Positions 52,356 to 64,000 of a stretch of DNA of 64,000 nucleotides are shown piece after piece (the first letter of the stretch is position 1; each line of letters starts with the position of its first letter). A program made the translations under genes and the position numbers. Source of the DNA: Asticcacaulis sp. EMRT-3. Lineage in GTDB: Bacteria > Pseudomonadota > Alphaproteobacteria > Caulobacterales > Caulobacteraceae. The notes under the pieces are model-generated. The model searched no databases. It was given only the letters and a program-made list of their open reading frames with translations, and had not been told where the DNA came from. The stretch is taken from NCBI RefSeq assembly GCF_030027245.1, contig NZ_JASERT010000001.1:1604501-1668500 (forward strand), given 5' to 3'.

Positions 52356-53750
52356 TTAGCCCGGATGCACCATATTCTCCGGGCGGACGATCTCGTCGAA
52401 TTCTTCATTGCTGAGGTATCCGCCGCCGACCGCTTCTTCGCGCAGGGTGGTGCCATTCTTGTGGGCGGTCTTGGCGATCTTGGCGCAGGCGTCATAACCC
52501 AGGCGGCCATTGAGCGCCGTCACCAGCATCAGCGAGTTTTCGACACCCTTTTTGATATTGTCGAGGCGCGGCTCGATGCCGACCACGCAATGATCGGTGA
52601 AGCTGACCGCCGCATCGGCCATCAGGCGCACCGATTGCAGGAAATTATAGGCCATGACCGGATTATAGACGTTCAGCTCGAAATTGCCCTGCGAACCGGC
52701 AAAGGTGAGCGCGGCATTATTGCCGAAGATCTGCACGCAGACCTGCGTCATCGCCTCGCACTGGGTGGGATTGACCTTGCCCGGCATGATCGACGAGCCC
52801 GGCTCGTTTTCCGGCAGGGCCAGTTCGCCCAGACCAGCGCGCGGGCCGGACGCCAGGAAGCGGATGTCCTGCGCGATCTTGAACAAAGACGCCGCCACCG
52901 TATTGATAGCGCCGTGGCTGAATACCATCGCGTCATGGGCGGCCAGGGCCTCGAACTTATTGGGCGCCGTGGTGAATTTCATGCCGGTGATGGCGGCGAT
53001 CTTGTCGGCCACGCCTTCGGCAAAACCGATCGGGGCATTGAGACCGGTGCCAACCGCCGTGCCGCCCTGCGCCAGTTGCATCAGCTTGGGCAGGGTCTGC
53101 TCGATACGCTCGATTCCGTTGGTCAGTTGCTGGGTGTAGCCGGAAAATTCCTGGCCGAGCGTCAGGGGCGTGGCGTCCTGGGTGTGGGTGCGACCGATCT
53201 TGATGATGTCCTTCCACGCCTCGGCCTTATCGTTGACGGCATTACGCAGGGCTTGCAGGGCGGGCAGCAGGCGGTGGACGATCTCCTCGGCGCAGGCCAC
53301 ATGCATGGCGGTCGGGTAGGTGTCGTTCGACGACTGGCTCATATTGACATGATCATTGGGGTGGACGGGCTTTTTCGTGCCCATCTCGCCGCCCATGATT
53401 TCGATGGCGCGGTTGGAGATCACCTCATTGGCGTTCATATTCGATTGCGTGCCCGAACCGGTTTGCCAGACAACCAGCGGGAAGTGTTCGTCGAGCTTGC
53501 CTTCCATCACTTCGTTGGCGGCCTGCACGATGGCGGCACCGATGGCGGGATCAAGCTTGCCCAGCGCCATATTGGTTTCGGCGGCGGCGCGCTTGACAAT
53601 GCCTAAGGCCCGCACGATGGGCAGGGGCTGCTTTTCCCAGCCGATCTTGAAATTACCAAGCGAACGCTGGGCCTGCGCGCCCCAGTATCTGTCGGCGGCG
53701 ACCTCGATGGGGCCGAAGGTATCGGTTTCGGTACGGGTGGTTTTGGTCAT
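52356..53750 (-). CDS. fumC: Class II fumarate hydratase
   Basis: Interconverts fumarate and L-malate in the TCA cycle; iron-independent homotetramer. 464 residues from this start, the family length. Motifs: [34 protein letters not shown] (in part), [16 protein letters not shown], and the signature [16 protein letters not shown] (loop with catalytic serine). ATG 53750 has GGAGACAG before it. A 10-codon longer frame begins at 53780. The C-terminus matches class II end LRPEEMVHPG-type sequence. Confidence 0.97.
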   Translation of the reverse strand: MTKTTRTETDTFGPIEVAADRYWGAQAQRSLGNFKIGWEKQPLPIVRALGIVKRAAAETNMALGKLDPAIGAAIVQAANEVMEGKLDEHFPLVVWQTGSGTQSNMNANEVISNRAIEIMGGEMGTKKPVHPNDHVNMSQSSNDTYPTAMHVACAEEIVHRLLPALQALRNAVNDKAEAWKDIIKIGRTHTQDATPLTLGQEFSGYTQQLTNGIERIEQTLPKLMQLAQGGTAVGTGLNAPIGFAEGVADKIAAITGMKFTTAPNKFEALAAHDAMVFSHGAINTVAASLFKIAQDIRFLASGPRAGLGELALPENEPGSSIMPGKVNPTQCEAMTQVCVQIFGNNAALTFAGSQGNFELNVYNPVMAYNFLQSVRLMADAAVSFTDHCVVGIEPRLDNIKKGVENSLMLVTALNGRLGYDACAKIAKTAHKNGTTLREEAVGGGYLSNEEFDEIVRPENMVHPG

Positions 53751-53913
53751 CAAGGCTGTCTCCGGGGACGGGTGTGGCATTTCGGAGCTTGCAAAACCGG
53801 CTTCGCCTGACGGACGAGGCTTTTTTCCGCCAAAAAGACCGACAGCGCCGTGCTTTCAGCTCCTTACGATTACGGGCGTTTCCTTATACCCTGACCCGGA
53901 AAAGGCCAAGAAA

Positions 53914-53943
53914 AAACCCTCCCGGCAGGCACCGGAAGGGTTT
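53914..53943. terminator. Hairpin terminator after the H1-like gene
   Basis: AAACCCT (53914-53920) pairs with AGGGTTT (53937-53943); a poly-A/poly-T tract on the minus-strand side fits termination of the H1-like transcript. Confidence 0.7.
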
Positions 53944-53967
53944 GTTTTTGATGGGCCGCGCTGAAAA

Positions 53968-54717
53968 TCAGCGGGCGCCGAACAGACGCGCCCAGAAACC
54001 GGGCTTCTTCTTCGTAGCTTCCTGCGCCTTGCCCGTGGCCTCATGCGCTTTGGCAGCGACATCTGCGGTAAAGGCATCGGCCTTTTTGGCGAAATCCTCG
54101 ACGTGCGGCCTGGCCTGCTCGATGGCCTCCTCGACGCGCGCCTGAGCCGAAGCGATGGCGGCCTCGGCCTTCTTCTCAATATCCTTCAGCGCCGGTTCGG
54201 CAGCCGTCTTGATCTCTTCGATCTTTGCGGCGGCGGCGTCACGCGCCTCATTGATCGAGGCCTTGGCGGATTCGGTGGCCGCATCGACGCGGGCGGCGGC
54301 GCTCTGCTTAGCCTGGCTTGCGGCGGGGCGGGTGCGCGATACCTTCTGGGCGGCGGCTTTTTCGATCTTTTCGACCTTGGCTTCCGCCGCCTTGGTGGCG
54401 CTGGTCACGCGGCTCTTGGCGGCAGCCGCCGTCTTTTTCACGGCCTTTTCAGCCTTGGCTGCGGTCGTCTTCACGGCTTTTTCCGCCTTGGCCACCCCGG
54501 CCACGACCGGCTTCTTGACATCATCGACCACGGCCTTTGAGACAGCGGCGGCCTTTTTCACAGGCGCTGCTTTTTTAACAGCCGCCGCCGGTGCTGCTGC
54601 GGTTTTCGCCGCAGGCGCCTTGCGGGCAAGGGTTTTCTTCACACCGGCATCCGCCGCAATGTCCGCCGCCGGGGCTTTCGCATCACCCGAAGTCGATTTT
54701 TTGGTAGCTCTCGCCAT
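53968..54717 (-). CDS. Histone-H1-like, alanine/lysine-rich low-complexity protein
   Basis: 249 residues made of A, K, E and V. The first ~110 residues hold repeated KKAAPVKKAA- and AEKAVKTTA-like blocks as in bacterial H1-like (HC1/AlgP-type) DNA-binding proteins. The second half (about 130-230) is a heptad-like amphipathic helix with E, A, K (EEIKTAAEPALKDIEKKAEA), and the end is FWARLFGAR. Low complexity makes homology weak; composition alone does not prove DNA binding. Followed by a terminator. Confidence 0.7.
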   Translation of the reverse strand: MARATKKSTSGDAKAPAADIAADAGVKKTLARKAPAAKTAAAPAAAVKKAAPVKKAAAVSKAVVDDVKKPVVAGVAKAEKAVKTTAAKAEKAVKKTAAAAKSRVTSATKAAEAKVEKIEKAAAQKVSRTRPAASQAKQSAAARVDAATESAKASINEARDAAAAKIEEIKTAAEPALKDIEKKAEAAIASAQARVEEAIEQARPHVEDFAKKADAFTADVAAKAHEATGKAQEATKKKPGFWARLFGAR

Positions 54718-54829
54718 CGTCTGTCCTTAAATGCCTGTTTTCCAGATAACCGCAAATCTCATGCCGAGGTTATCCGAATCAGTTCGCTGAATCAATTAAA
54801 GCCGTTATAATTCCTTACCGCAGGCCCCC

Positions 54830-55696
54830 ATGACCTACAATCCTCAACAAATTATCGCGCGCGGACCGCGCTCCGTCTCGGAAGCCGCCGCCGCCGCCAT
54901 CGATGCGGACGAGTTGCTGGAAGGCACCACCTATTCGATCCTTGAGGAAGATGAGGATCACGATGTCTGGCGCATCGACGCCTTTCCGACCGCCGAAGAC
55001 GAGGACGAACGCCTGCAAACCGTGCTGGCCGGTTTCCCGACCTTAAGCGTCAAAGTCGATGCGCTGGCCGATGCCGACTGGCTGGCTATGGCGCTGTCGG
55101 GCCTGCCGCCGGTGCGCGCCGGGCGCTTCTTCGTGTACGGCATCCATGATCATGGCCGCACCCCCGACAATACGGTCAATCTGCGCATCGAGGCCGGCGC
55201 GGCGTTTGGCACCGGCCACCACGGCACCACGGTCGGCTGCCTGATCGCCTATCACGACCTGCTGAAATCCCACCGCTTTGACCGCGTGCTCGATGTCGGC
55301 GCAGGCACGGGCGTGCTGGCCATCGCCGCCGCCAAAACCGGTACGCGCATCGCCGTCGGCACCGACATTGATCCGATCTCGGTACGCATCTCCAATGAAA
55401 ACGCCAAACTCAATCAGGTCAGGGCGCGCTTTGTGTACGCCAGCGGCCTTGATCACGGCCTGGTGCGGCGCGATGCGCCCTATGATCTGGTCTTCGCCAA
55501 TATTCTGGCGCGGCCTCTGGTGGGGCTGTCGATGGCCATTCGCGGCGCGCTGAAGCCGAAGGGACTCGTTATCCTGTCAGGCCTGCTGCGCACCCAGGAA
55601 CGCTTCGTCAAGGGGGCCTATCTCAGCCACGGTTTCCGGGTGGTGCGCCGCATCCACCGTGACGCCTGGTGCACACTGGTGATGCAAAAGATCTGA
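54830..55696 (+). CDS. prmA: Ribosomal protein L11 methyltransferase
   Basis: 288 residues. SAM motif [17 protein letters not shown], acidic loop [10 protein letters not shown] and catalytic block FANILARPL; the preceding [16 protein letters not shown] is typical of PrmA. Trimethylates L11 at several sites, a modification that is not essential in most bacteria. ATG 54830 lies in a 110-bp gap after the divergent H1-like gene. Confidence 0.92.
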   Translation: MTYNPQQIIARGPRSVSEAAAAAIDADELLEGTTYSILEEDEDHDVWRIDAFPTAEDEDERLQTVLAGFPTLSVKVDALADADWLAMALSGLPPVRAGRFFVYGIHDHGRTPDNTVNLRIEAGAAFGTGHHGTTVGCLIAYHDLLKSHRFDRVLDVGAGTGVLAIAAAKTGTRIAVGTDIDPISVRISNENAKLNQVRARFVYASGLDHGLVRRDAPYDLVFANILARPLVGLSMAIRGALKPKGLVILSGLLRTQERFVKGAYLSHGFRVVRRIHRDAWCTLVMQKI

Positions 55697-55773
55697 GGCG
55701 CAGACGGCGGGCTTGCATTTGTATGATTTTTTGGCATGATTCCGCCCTCATATAAAAACAGGGAGAGTTGCCC

Positions 55774-56301
55774 ATGCCTATTTCACGTCGCAGCCTGATT
55801 GCGTCCTCAGTCGCACTCGGTGGCCTCATGGCCGCCCGCGCCGCCTTCGCCGCCGATGCGCCCGCCACCGCCGCCGCGAAGCCACCGCTCGTCCTCTATG
55901 ATGATGGCCTGCAAAACGGCTGGCAGGACTGGAGCTGGGGCACCACCAACCACCTTCAGATACCGGCTGGCAATGTCAAGCCGATCAAGGTGGAGGGCGG
56001 GGCCTGGTCGGCGCTCGATCTGCACCATGACCCCATGTCCACGGCGGGCTACACCAAGCTGACCTTCTATATCAATGGCGGCGTCGAGGGCGGACAGACG
56101 CTTGGCGTTCACGTCAAGACGCCCGATGGAAAGTCGCCGCCCTCGACTTTCACGTTCAAGCCGGAGGTCAAAAAATGGGGTATTGTCGAGGTGCCGCTGA
56201 AAGACATCGGCGCCGAGAACACCACCATCGCCGATGTGTTTATTCAAGGCGGGGCCGATCCTTACAAGCCCTATTATATCGACAAGATTCAGTTCGAATA
56301 A
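55774..56301 (+). CDS. Exported protein with a carbohydrate-binding-like domain
   Basis: 175 residues. N-terminus PISRRSLIASSVALGGLMAA has a twin arginine and a hydrophobic run: Tat or Sec export. The mature part (VLYDDGLQNGWQDWSWGTTN, then beta strands with LTFYINGGVEG and a final IDKIQFE) has the pattern of a galactose-binding-like beta-sandwich seen in carbohydrate-binding modules. No catalytic domain follows. Start at 55774 has GGGAGAG upstream. Confidence 0.7.
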   Translation: MPISRRSLIASSVALGGLMAARAAFAADAPATAAAKPPLVLYDDGLQNGWQDWSWGTTNHLQIPAGNVKPIKVEGGAWSALDLHHDPMSTAGYTKLTFYINGGVEGGQTLGVHVKTPDGKSPPSTFTFKPEVKKWGIVEVPLKDIGAENTTIADVFIQGGADPYKPYYIDKIQFE

Positions 56302-56366
56302 GAAGCGTTTGAAACGCTGGATGGCGGGGCTATATAGGGAGGGACATTCTCCCGGAAAGCCTCGCC

Positions 56367-58226
56367 ATGACCGCCGACACCGCGCAAAAATCCGACTATT
56401 TTCAGCATTACGATGTCACCACCTCGCCGGAGCAGGGTGTGCGCCATGTGGCGGCGCTGCGGGCGCAGATGAACGCGCAGGGGCTCGATGCTTTTATCGT
56501 GCCGCATGAGGACGAGCACCAGAATGAATATCTGCCCGACGCCAATGAGCGGCTGGCCTGGGTATCGGGCTTCACCGGGTCGGCTGGGGCGGCGATCATC
56601 TTTATGGACCGCGCCATTCTCTTTGCTGACGGGCGCTACACGCTGCAATCGCGCGAACAGACCGATCCGTCCGTCTTCACGGTCGAGGACTATCATGGCG
56701 GCGCTGTGGCCGACGCCATCGCCACGGCGCGCCCCGGTGCAATTATCGGCTATGATCCCCGCCTGACCAGCCCGGACGGCCTGAAACGGCTGAATGACGC
56801 CGCCACGCGCACCGGCATGACGCTGAAGGCCGTGGACCTTAATCCCATCGACATGGCGTGGGGAAAAGCCCGCCCGGCCCAGCCGATGGCCCCGATTGTG
56901 GCCCAGCCGCTTAAGCATGCGGGCGAAGCGTCCGCCGACAAACGCGCCCGTATCGGCGACGCCCTGAAAGCCAAAGGCGTGGCTGCCGCCTTGATCACCG
57001 CGCCATCGTCACTGGCCTGGCTGTTCAATATTCGCGGCGGCGATGTCATCCGCTCGCCCCTGCCGCTCGGTCAGGCCATCCTGAAAAGCGATGGTTCGGC
57101 GGAACTGTTTGTCGAACCGGCCAAGATCAGCGATGGGCTGGCCGCATGGCTGGGCGATGAGGTGGCGCTGAAAAGCCCCGATGCGATCACAGTCCGCCTC
57201 GCGGCCTTCTGCGGCCAGCCGGTGCTGATCGACGGCCAGTTGTCGTCGGCCTATTGGCTGGAAGCCATCCGCGCCGCCGGGGCCACGCCGGTGATGGGCG
57301 AGGATCCGTGCCTGCTGCCGCGCGCCATCAAAAACGCCGTCGAGATCGCGGGCACCAAGGCCGCCCATATCCGTGACGGCGCCATGCTGACCACCTTCCT
57401 GCACTGGCTGGCCACGGAGGCGCAAAACCTGCTGCCGACCGAGATCGAGGCCGCGCAAAAACTGGAAGCGATCCGCCGCCGCATGTCGGCCCAGACCTTC
57501 GGCATCGCGCTGCAAGACCTGTCGTTTGACACGATTTCCGGCTTTGGCCCGCACGGCGCCTTGCCGCATTACAAGGTCAATGTGCAGTCCAATCTGAAGA
57601 CGGCGCACGGCAATCTGCTGCTCGTCGATTCCGGCGCGCAATATCTGGACGGCACCACCGATGTGACGCGCACTGTGGCCATCGGCACGCCTAAGCCTGA
57701 GCATAAACACATGTTTACGCTGGTGCTGAAAGGCCATATTGCGCTGGCCACGGTCAGGTTCCCGGCGGGCACGACGGGTACGCACCTCGACGCTCTGGCG
57801 CGGCAGTTTTTGTGGGCCGAGGGCTTTGATTACGACCACGGCACCGGCCACGGCGTCGGCGTCTATCTCGGCGTCCACGAAGGGCCGCAGCGCATCTCGA
57901 AAGGCTTAAGCGCGCAAGGTTTGCTGGCTGGCATGATCGTTTCCAACGAGCCGGGTTTTTACAAGACGGACGATTACGGCATCCGCATTGAAAACCTGCA
58001 ATATGTCACCGAAGCCACGGTGCCCGAAGGCGGCGAGCGCGCCATGCTCGGCTTCGAGAACCTGACATGGGCCCCCATCGACCGCGACCTGATCGATGTC
58101 GCCATGCTCAGTGCGCCCGAACGCGCCTATATGGACGCCTACCATGCGCAGGTGCTGGAAAAGGTCGGGCCGCTGGTGTCGGCGGAGGTGAAGGCGTGGC
58201 TGGAAGGTGTGTGCGCGCCGCTTTAG
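56367..58226 (+). CDS. Aminopeptidase P-family metallopeptidase (M24B)
   Basis: 619 residues, with two creatinase-like N-terminal domains (about 20-150 and 185-315) and a C-terminal pita-bread fold. Metal ligands: aspartate in LLVDSGAQYLDGTTDVTRT, histidine in HGTGHGVGVYLGVHE, glutamates in SNEPGFYK and IENLQYV. This long form fits eukaryotic-like Xaa-Pro aminopeptidases. Releases an N-terminal residue next to proline. Length normal. Confidence 0.93.
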   Translation: MTADTAQKSDYFQHYDVTTSPEQGVRHVAALRAQMNAQGLDAFIVPHEDEHQNEYLPDANERLAWVSGFTGSAGAAIIFMDRAILFADGRYTLQSREQTDPSVFTVEDYHGGAVADAIATARPGAIIGYDPRLTSPDGLKRLNDAATRTGMTLKAVDLNPIDMAWGKARPAQPMAPIVAQPLKHAGEASADKRARIGDALKAKGVAAALITAPSSLAWLFNIRGGDVIRSPLPLGQAILKSDGSAELFVEPAKISDGLAAWLGDEVALKSPDAITVRLAAFCGQPVLIDGQLSSAYWLEAIRAAGATPVMGEDPCLLPRAIKNAVEIAGTKAAHIRDGAMLTTFLHWLATEAQNLLPTEIEAAQKLEAIRRRMSAQTFGIALQDLSFDTISGFGPHGALPHYKVNVQSNLKTAHGNLLLVDSGAQYLDGTTDVTRTVAIGTPKPEHKHMFTLVLKGHIALATVRFPAGTTGTHLDALARQFLWAEGFDYDHGTGHGVGVYLGVHEGPQRISKGLSAQGLLAGMIVSNEPGFYKTDDYGIRIENLQYVTEATVPEGGERAMLGFENLTWAPIDRDLIDVAMLSAPERAYMDAYHAQVLEKVGPLVSAEVKAWLEGVCAPL

Positions 58227-58265
58227 TTTATTGGCGGCTTGTTCGTTTTGTGGTAGGTTTAAACT

Positions 58266-58484
58266 ATGAAAATGGAAATCATCAAGGCGCGTAAAGCCGG
58301 GGCCAGGCCCAAGACGGTAGCGGTCAAGACCATCATCAATGATGATGGCGAAAAAAGCCGCGTCTATTCGGTCAGCAGCAACAGCCCCAATCTCGGCGAA
58401 GACCTGCTATATGTTTTCAAAAAAGGCGTTCAAAAAGCGCGTGAGGAAAATCTACGCCTTTTCGGCTCCCGCTCAGGCAAGTAG
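58266..58484 (+). CDS. Putative antitoxin partner of the zeta-like toxin
   Basis: 72 residues, basic and polar; starts MKMEIIKARKAGARPKTVAV and ends LRLFGSRSGK. Not a family I recognise. It stops one base before the next gene's start, so the two are co-translated. The small first gene next to a zeta-like kinase gene suggests an antitoxin by context. Confidence 0.6.
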   Translation: MKMEIIKARKAGARPKTVAVKTIINDDGEKSRVYSVSSNSPNLGEDLLYVFKKGVQKAREENLRLFGSRSGK

Positions 58485-59137
58485 GTGTTGCCCGCAAGCC
58501 TGCCGCAACCGGAACTATGGATTATCGCCGGACCCAATGGCTCTGGGAAAAGTTCGGCCTATGGTCTGCTGACGATGGATTCGCCTAAGAATTCCGTATG
58601 GATCATCAACCCCGACATACTGGCGAAGCGCATCGCCGACAGCGAAGCTCTGGAACTCGATCCTGCCAATCTGCTGGCGGTGCAACGGATCGAGGCATGG
58701 CTTTATGCGTCGGTCGAAGCCTATCAGACCGTTGGCGTCGAAACCGTGCTTTCCAGCCCGAAATACCGGCGGCTGGTAGAAATGGCCAGGGAGCGAGGTT
58801 TTCAGATCAACCTGATTTACGTCTATCTGAAAACCGTTGAACTGAATATTGAGCGCGTCCGGCTGCGGATCAAACGCGGCGGCCATGATGTGCCCGAAGA
58901 CAAGATACGTGCAAGACGTAGCCGCTCTTTCGAACAACTCGCCTGGTTTTTCGACATGGCCGACAAGGCGTATATTTTTGATAATTCCGAGGCCGATCCC
59001 AAACTGATCGCCTCCAAGACAGATGACGGTTTTTCGGTCGATAGCAGCGCCATCGCCGAAATCATGGACGCCGTCTTAGCCTCCGCGCCGGAATTGAAAG
59101 ACCTGCTGGAACGACCTGCCGACGGTTTTCAAAAGCT

Positions 59138-59141
<4 letters not shown>
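58485..59141 (+). CDS. Zeta-toxin-like P-loop kinase
   Basis: 218 residues. Walker [17 protein letters not shown] (G16-S24 region), the aspartate in [11 protein letters not shown], and the signature [18 protein letters not shown] typical of zeta/ATP-dependent toxin kinases. Family knowledge: zeta toxins phosphorylate UDP-N-acetylglucosamine and stop cell-wall synthesis; other members act on other targets. Start is GTG (or TTG at codon 2), AGG upstream. Ends 4 bp inside the convergent SDR gene. Confidence 0.82.
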
Positions 59142-62055
<2,914 letters not shown>

Positions 62056-62130
62056 TCAAACATATCTGGTGGCGCGATAGCATAGTCAGCCACGATGCAG
62101 CAACCGGTACGCCGCCTTCCCGCCACGCCC

Positions 62131-63879
62131 TTACTCCGCCGCCTGAACCGTGATTCGATCCGCAGCTTTCAGACGCTGGGCCGCCGCGCGTGCTTCCGGC
62201 GTGATTTCCGCGCCCGACAACATGCGCGCCAGTTCTTCCAGCCCCTGCGCAGGCGTCAGCACCTGCACGGTGGAGCGCATCGCGCCGTCGTGTTCGGCCT
62301 TGCTGACCTTTAAGTGCTGATCGCCGCATGCCGCCACTTGCGGGCTGTGGGTGACCACGATCACCTGAGCGTTTTTCGCCAGTCGCTTGAGACGCAATCC
62401 CACCGCATCGGCCACCGCACCACCCACGCCCTGATCGACCTCATCGAAGATCATGACCGGCGTAGCCGCCTCTTCGGCACCTTTCGACGCCATTTTCGAG
62501 GCAAGGGCCGCCTTGAGCGCCAGGGCAAAGCGCGCCAGTTCGCCGCCCGAAGCGATAGCGCTGAGATTGCCCCAGTCGGCACCCGGATTGGTCTTGATTT
62601 CAAACGCCACCGCATCGCCGCCGCCCGCGCCATAGCGCTCAGGCTCCAGCGCCGTCACGCAGACGCGGAAACGTGCCTTGTCGAGCTTAAGCGGCCCCAA
62701 TTCGGCCATTACGGCCGCACTCAGGCCCTCACCCGCCTGTTCGCGGCGCGCCCGCAAGGCTTCGATTTCCGCATCGAAGGCCTGTTGCGCGGCGTGGATG
62801 GCGATGTTCAGCTTGCCAAGATGGGCGTCGAGATCTTCGATTTCATTGAGCGCATGGGCGATGCGCGCCCGTGCCTGCGGCAGGTCTTCGACCAGAATAC
62901 CCAGCTTGCGCGCCATAGCCCGCAAGGCGAACAAACGTTCCTCACAGCGATCCAACTGGCCCGGTTCGACATCCATACTGTCCGCGGCCTGATCCATCAG
63001 GGCCATAGCCTCATCGGCGGCGATCAGGGTACGATCCAGCGCATCGGCGGCAGCGGTCAGGCGTTTCAGCACCTCGTCGTCCGATGTGGCCCCGGCCTGC
63101 ATGGCGCGGGTGCGGGCGTGATCGAGGGCACGAAACGCCTTGGCCAGACGCTGCGATAGCTGATCGCCGCCCACCGCATCGCGCGCCTCGCAAATATCTT
63201 CGAGCGCACGCTCCGAGGCCCCCAGCAGAGCGCGCTCCGAGGCCAGTTGCGCCTCTTCATTTTCCTGCGGATTAAGCCGATCCAGTTCCTGCAAACGCTG
63301 GGTCAGGGTTTCCAGTTCGGCCTTGTCGCCCTGAGCGCGCTTCAACAGGTTGCGCTGTTCGTCACGCAGGGCTTTCAGCGCCTTCCAGGCCGCCGCCACG
63401 CGCTGGCGTTCAGGCCCCGTCTGGCCATAGGCGTCGAGCAGGCCGACATGGGCGCGCACATCAAGCAGCCCGACGGTTTCATGCTGGCCATGCACTTCCA
63501 GCAGGCCCTCGCCCAGCGCCTTGAGCACGGCGACGCTGACCGGCTGATCATTGACGAAGGCTTTCGAGCGGCCATCGCGCGTCACCACGCGGCGCAGCAA
63601 AAGCGTCTCGCCCGGTTCGAGCAGCAGCCCCTTGTCATCGAGAAAGGCATAGAGGGGGTGGCTGGCGGCCAGATCAAACTCGGCCGCCACCGAAGCCTGA
63701 GATGCGCCTGCGCGGATCAGGCCGGTATCGGCGCGCGCCCCCGTGGCCAGGCCCAGACTATCGAGCAGGATCGACTTGCCCGCCCCGGTTTCCCCGGTCA
63801 GGACGCTCAGGCCGGGCCTGAGATCGAGTTCGAGGCGATCAACGAGAACAACATCGGAAATGGTTAGGCGGGTCAGCAT
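62131..63879 (-). CDS. recN: DNA repair protein RecN
   Basis: 582 residues. SMC-like ATPase: Walker A LTGETGAGKSILLDSLGL (about 29-36), long coiled-coil arms, signature ASGGELARFALALKAA and Walker B MIFDEVDQGVGG. Holds DNA ends or sister chromatids during double-strand break repair. A LexA box lies 21-35 bp upstream of the ATG. The next gene on this strand is ligA, 99 bp away. Confidence 0.95.
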   Translation of the reverse strand: MLTRLTISDVVLVDRLELDLRPGLSVLTGETGAGKSILLDSLGLATGARADTGLIRAGASQASVAAEFDLAASHPLYAFLDDKGLLLEPGETLLLRRVVTRDGRSKAFVNDQPVSVAVLKALGEGLLEVHGQHETVGLLDVRAHVGLLDAYGQTGPERQRVAAAWKALKALRDEQRNLLKRAQGDKAELETLTQRLQELDRLNPQENEEAQLASERALLGASERALEDICEARDAVGGDQLSQRLAKAFRALDHARTRAMQAGATSDDEVLKRLTAAADALDRTLIAADEAMALMDQAADSMDVEPGQLDRCEERLFALRAMARKLGILVEDLPQARARIAHALNEIEDLDAHLGKLNIAIHAAQQAFDAEIEALRARREQAGEGLSAAVMAELGPLKLDKARFRVCVTALEPERYGAGGGDAVAFEIKTNPGADWGNLSAIASGGELARFALALKAALASKMASKGAEEAATPVMIFDEVDQGVGGAVADAVGLRLKRLAKNAQVIVVTHSPQVAACGDQHLKVSKAEHDGAMRSTVQVLTPAQGLEELARMLSGAEITPEARAAAQRLKAADRITVQAAE

Positions 63880-63899
63880 AATATGGCCCCGGCAAATGC

Positions 63900-63914
63900 G
63901 AACATTTGGAGAAC
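63900..63914 (-). promoter_or_regulatory. Alphaproteobacterial LexA (SOS) box
   Basis: GTTC-TCCAAAT-GTTC on the minus strand, matching the GTTC-N7-GTTC consensus, at the recN promoter position. SOS control of recN is therefore likely. Confidence 0.8.
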
Positions 63915-64000
63915 ATGATGCAAAAAATAGTTAAAGTCAATCCGTGTAGCCGTATCTCAAAAAATCGTGGCTATATAAATGCGAAACATATGCTTGGGTC

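Noticed and set aside
63915..64000. Plus-strand open frame running to the window end
   Set aside because: It overlaps the LexA box, has poor codon use and lies where recN promoter DNA is expected.

Overview
The window is a dense, high-GC chromosomal stretch from an alphaproteobacterium, most likely a member of Caulobacterales close to Caulobacter or Asticcacaulis. I infer this from a circularly permuted two-piece tmRNA gene, an alphaproteobacterial SspB adaptor, a GTTC-N7-GTTC LexA box in front of recN, a recN-ligA gene pair, a nadA-nadB-nadC cluster behind a palindromic operator, and a FadR-type regulator next to sugar-acid dehydratase genes. No rRNA, canonical tRNA, CRISPR array, IS element or prophage was seen.

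Layout. 0.1-2.4 kb: WecA/MraY-like sugar-phosphate transferase, ArfB ribosome rescue factor, Dps. 2.5-6.3 kb: nadA, nadB, nadC (de novo NAD synthesis). 6.3-10.7 kb: an acyltransferase and a three-gene ABC exporter (permease, ATPase, lipoprotein HlyD adaptor). 10.7-16.4 kb: a 98-bp tandem repeat, pgsA, uvrC, acyltransferase, Nudix hydrolase, a 26-codon membrane peptide overlapping a pteridine-reductase-like SDR. 16.4-17.0 kb: a DUF559 nuclease gene bracketed by two copies of an interspersed palindromic repeat. 17-24.6 kb: HerA-like ATPase, acyltransferase, polyprenyl diphosphate synthase, tRNA methyltransferase, acyltransferase-SGNH protein coupled to ilvC. 24.6-26.7 kb: thyA, an AT-rich dihydrofolate reductase, and the 5'-truncated remains of what looks like the native folA. 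26.7-32 kb: Old Yellow Enzyme, Mrp, miaA, S9 peptidase. 32-37 kb: sugar-acid locus (araD1-like, FadR regulator, aldose epimerase, IlvD/Edd dehydratase). 37-40.7 kb: YeeE/YedE pair, GlsB-like protein, Nramp transporter, HAMP protein without output domain. 40.7-43.7 kb: ssrA tmRNA, a hairpin element, a polytopic membrane protein, sspB. 43.8-50.2 kb: serine hydrolase, RusA-like nuclease, cytochrome P450, UvrD. 50.3-54.7 kb: RHH protein, DUF4169 protein, YccF, a 28-codon ORF, fumC, a histone-H1-like protein. 54.8-64 kb: prmA, an exported protein, aminopeptidase P, a zeta-type toxin pair, SDR, ligA, recN.

How genes work together. NadB, NadA and NadC form one pathway to nicotinate mononucleotide. 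ThyA and DHFR close the folate cycle, and the pteridine-reductase-like SDR may touch the same pool. ssrA and SspB form the trans-translation and tagged-protein delivery route to ClpXP, and ArfB is a backup rescue factor. UvrC, UvrD, RecN and LigA are DNA repair proteins. The araD1-FadR-galM-dehydratase block looks like an arabinose or xylose oxidative pathway.

The most unusual points are: the in-situ replacement of folA by a foreign-looking DHFR gene; a family of palindromic repeats (five copies here), two of which bracket a DUF559 nuclease gene and one of which appears to supply its ribosome binding site; a 149-bp element with perfect 27-bp inverted ends; two short membrane-peptide ORFs; and four acyltransferase-3 genes within about 17 kb. 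All calls come from reading the sequence; no database search was run.
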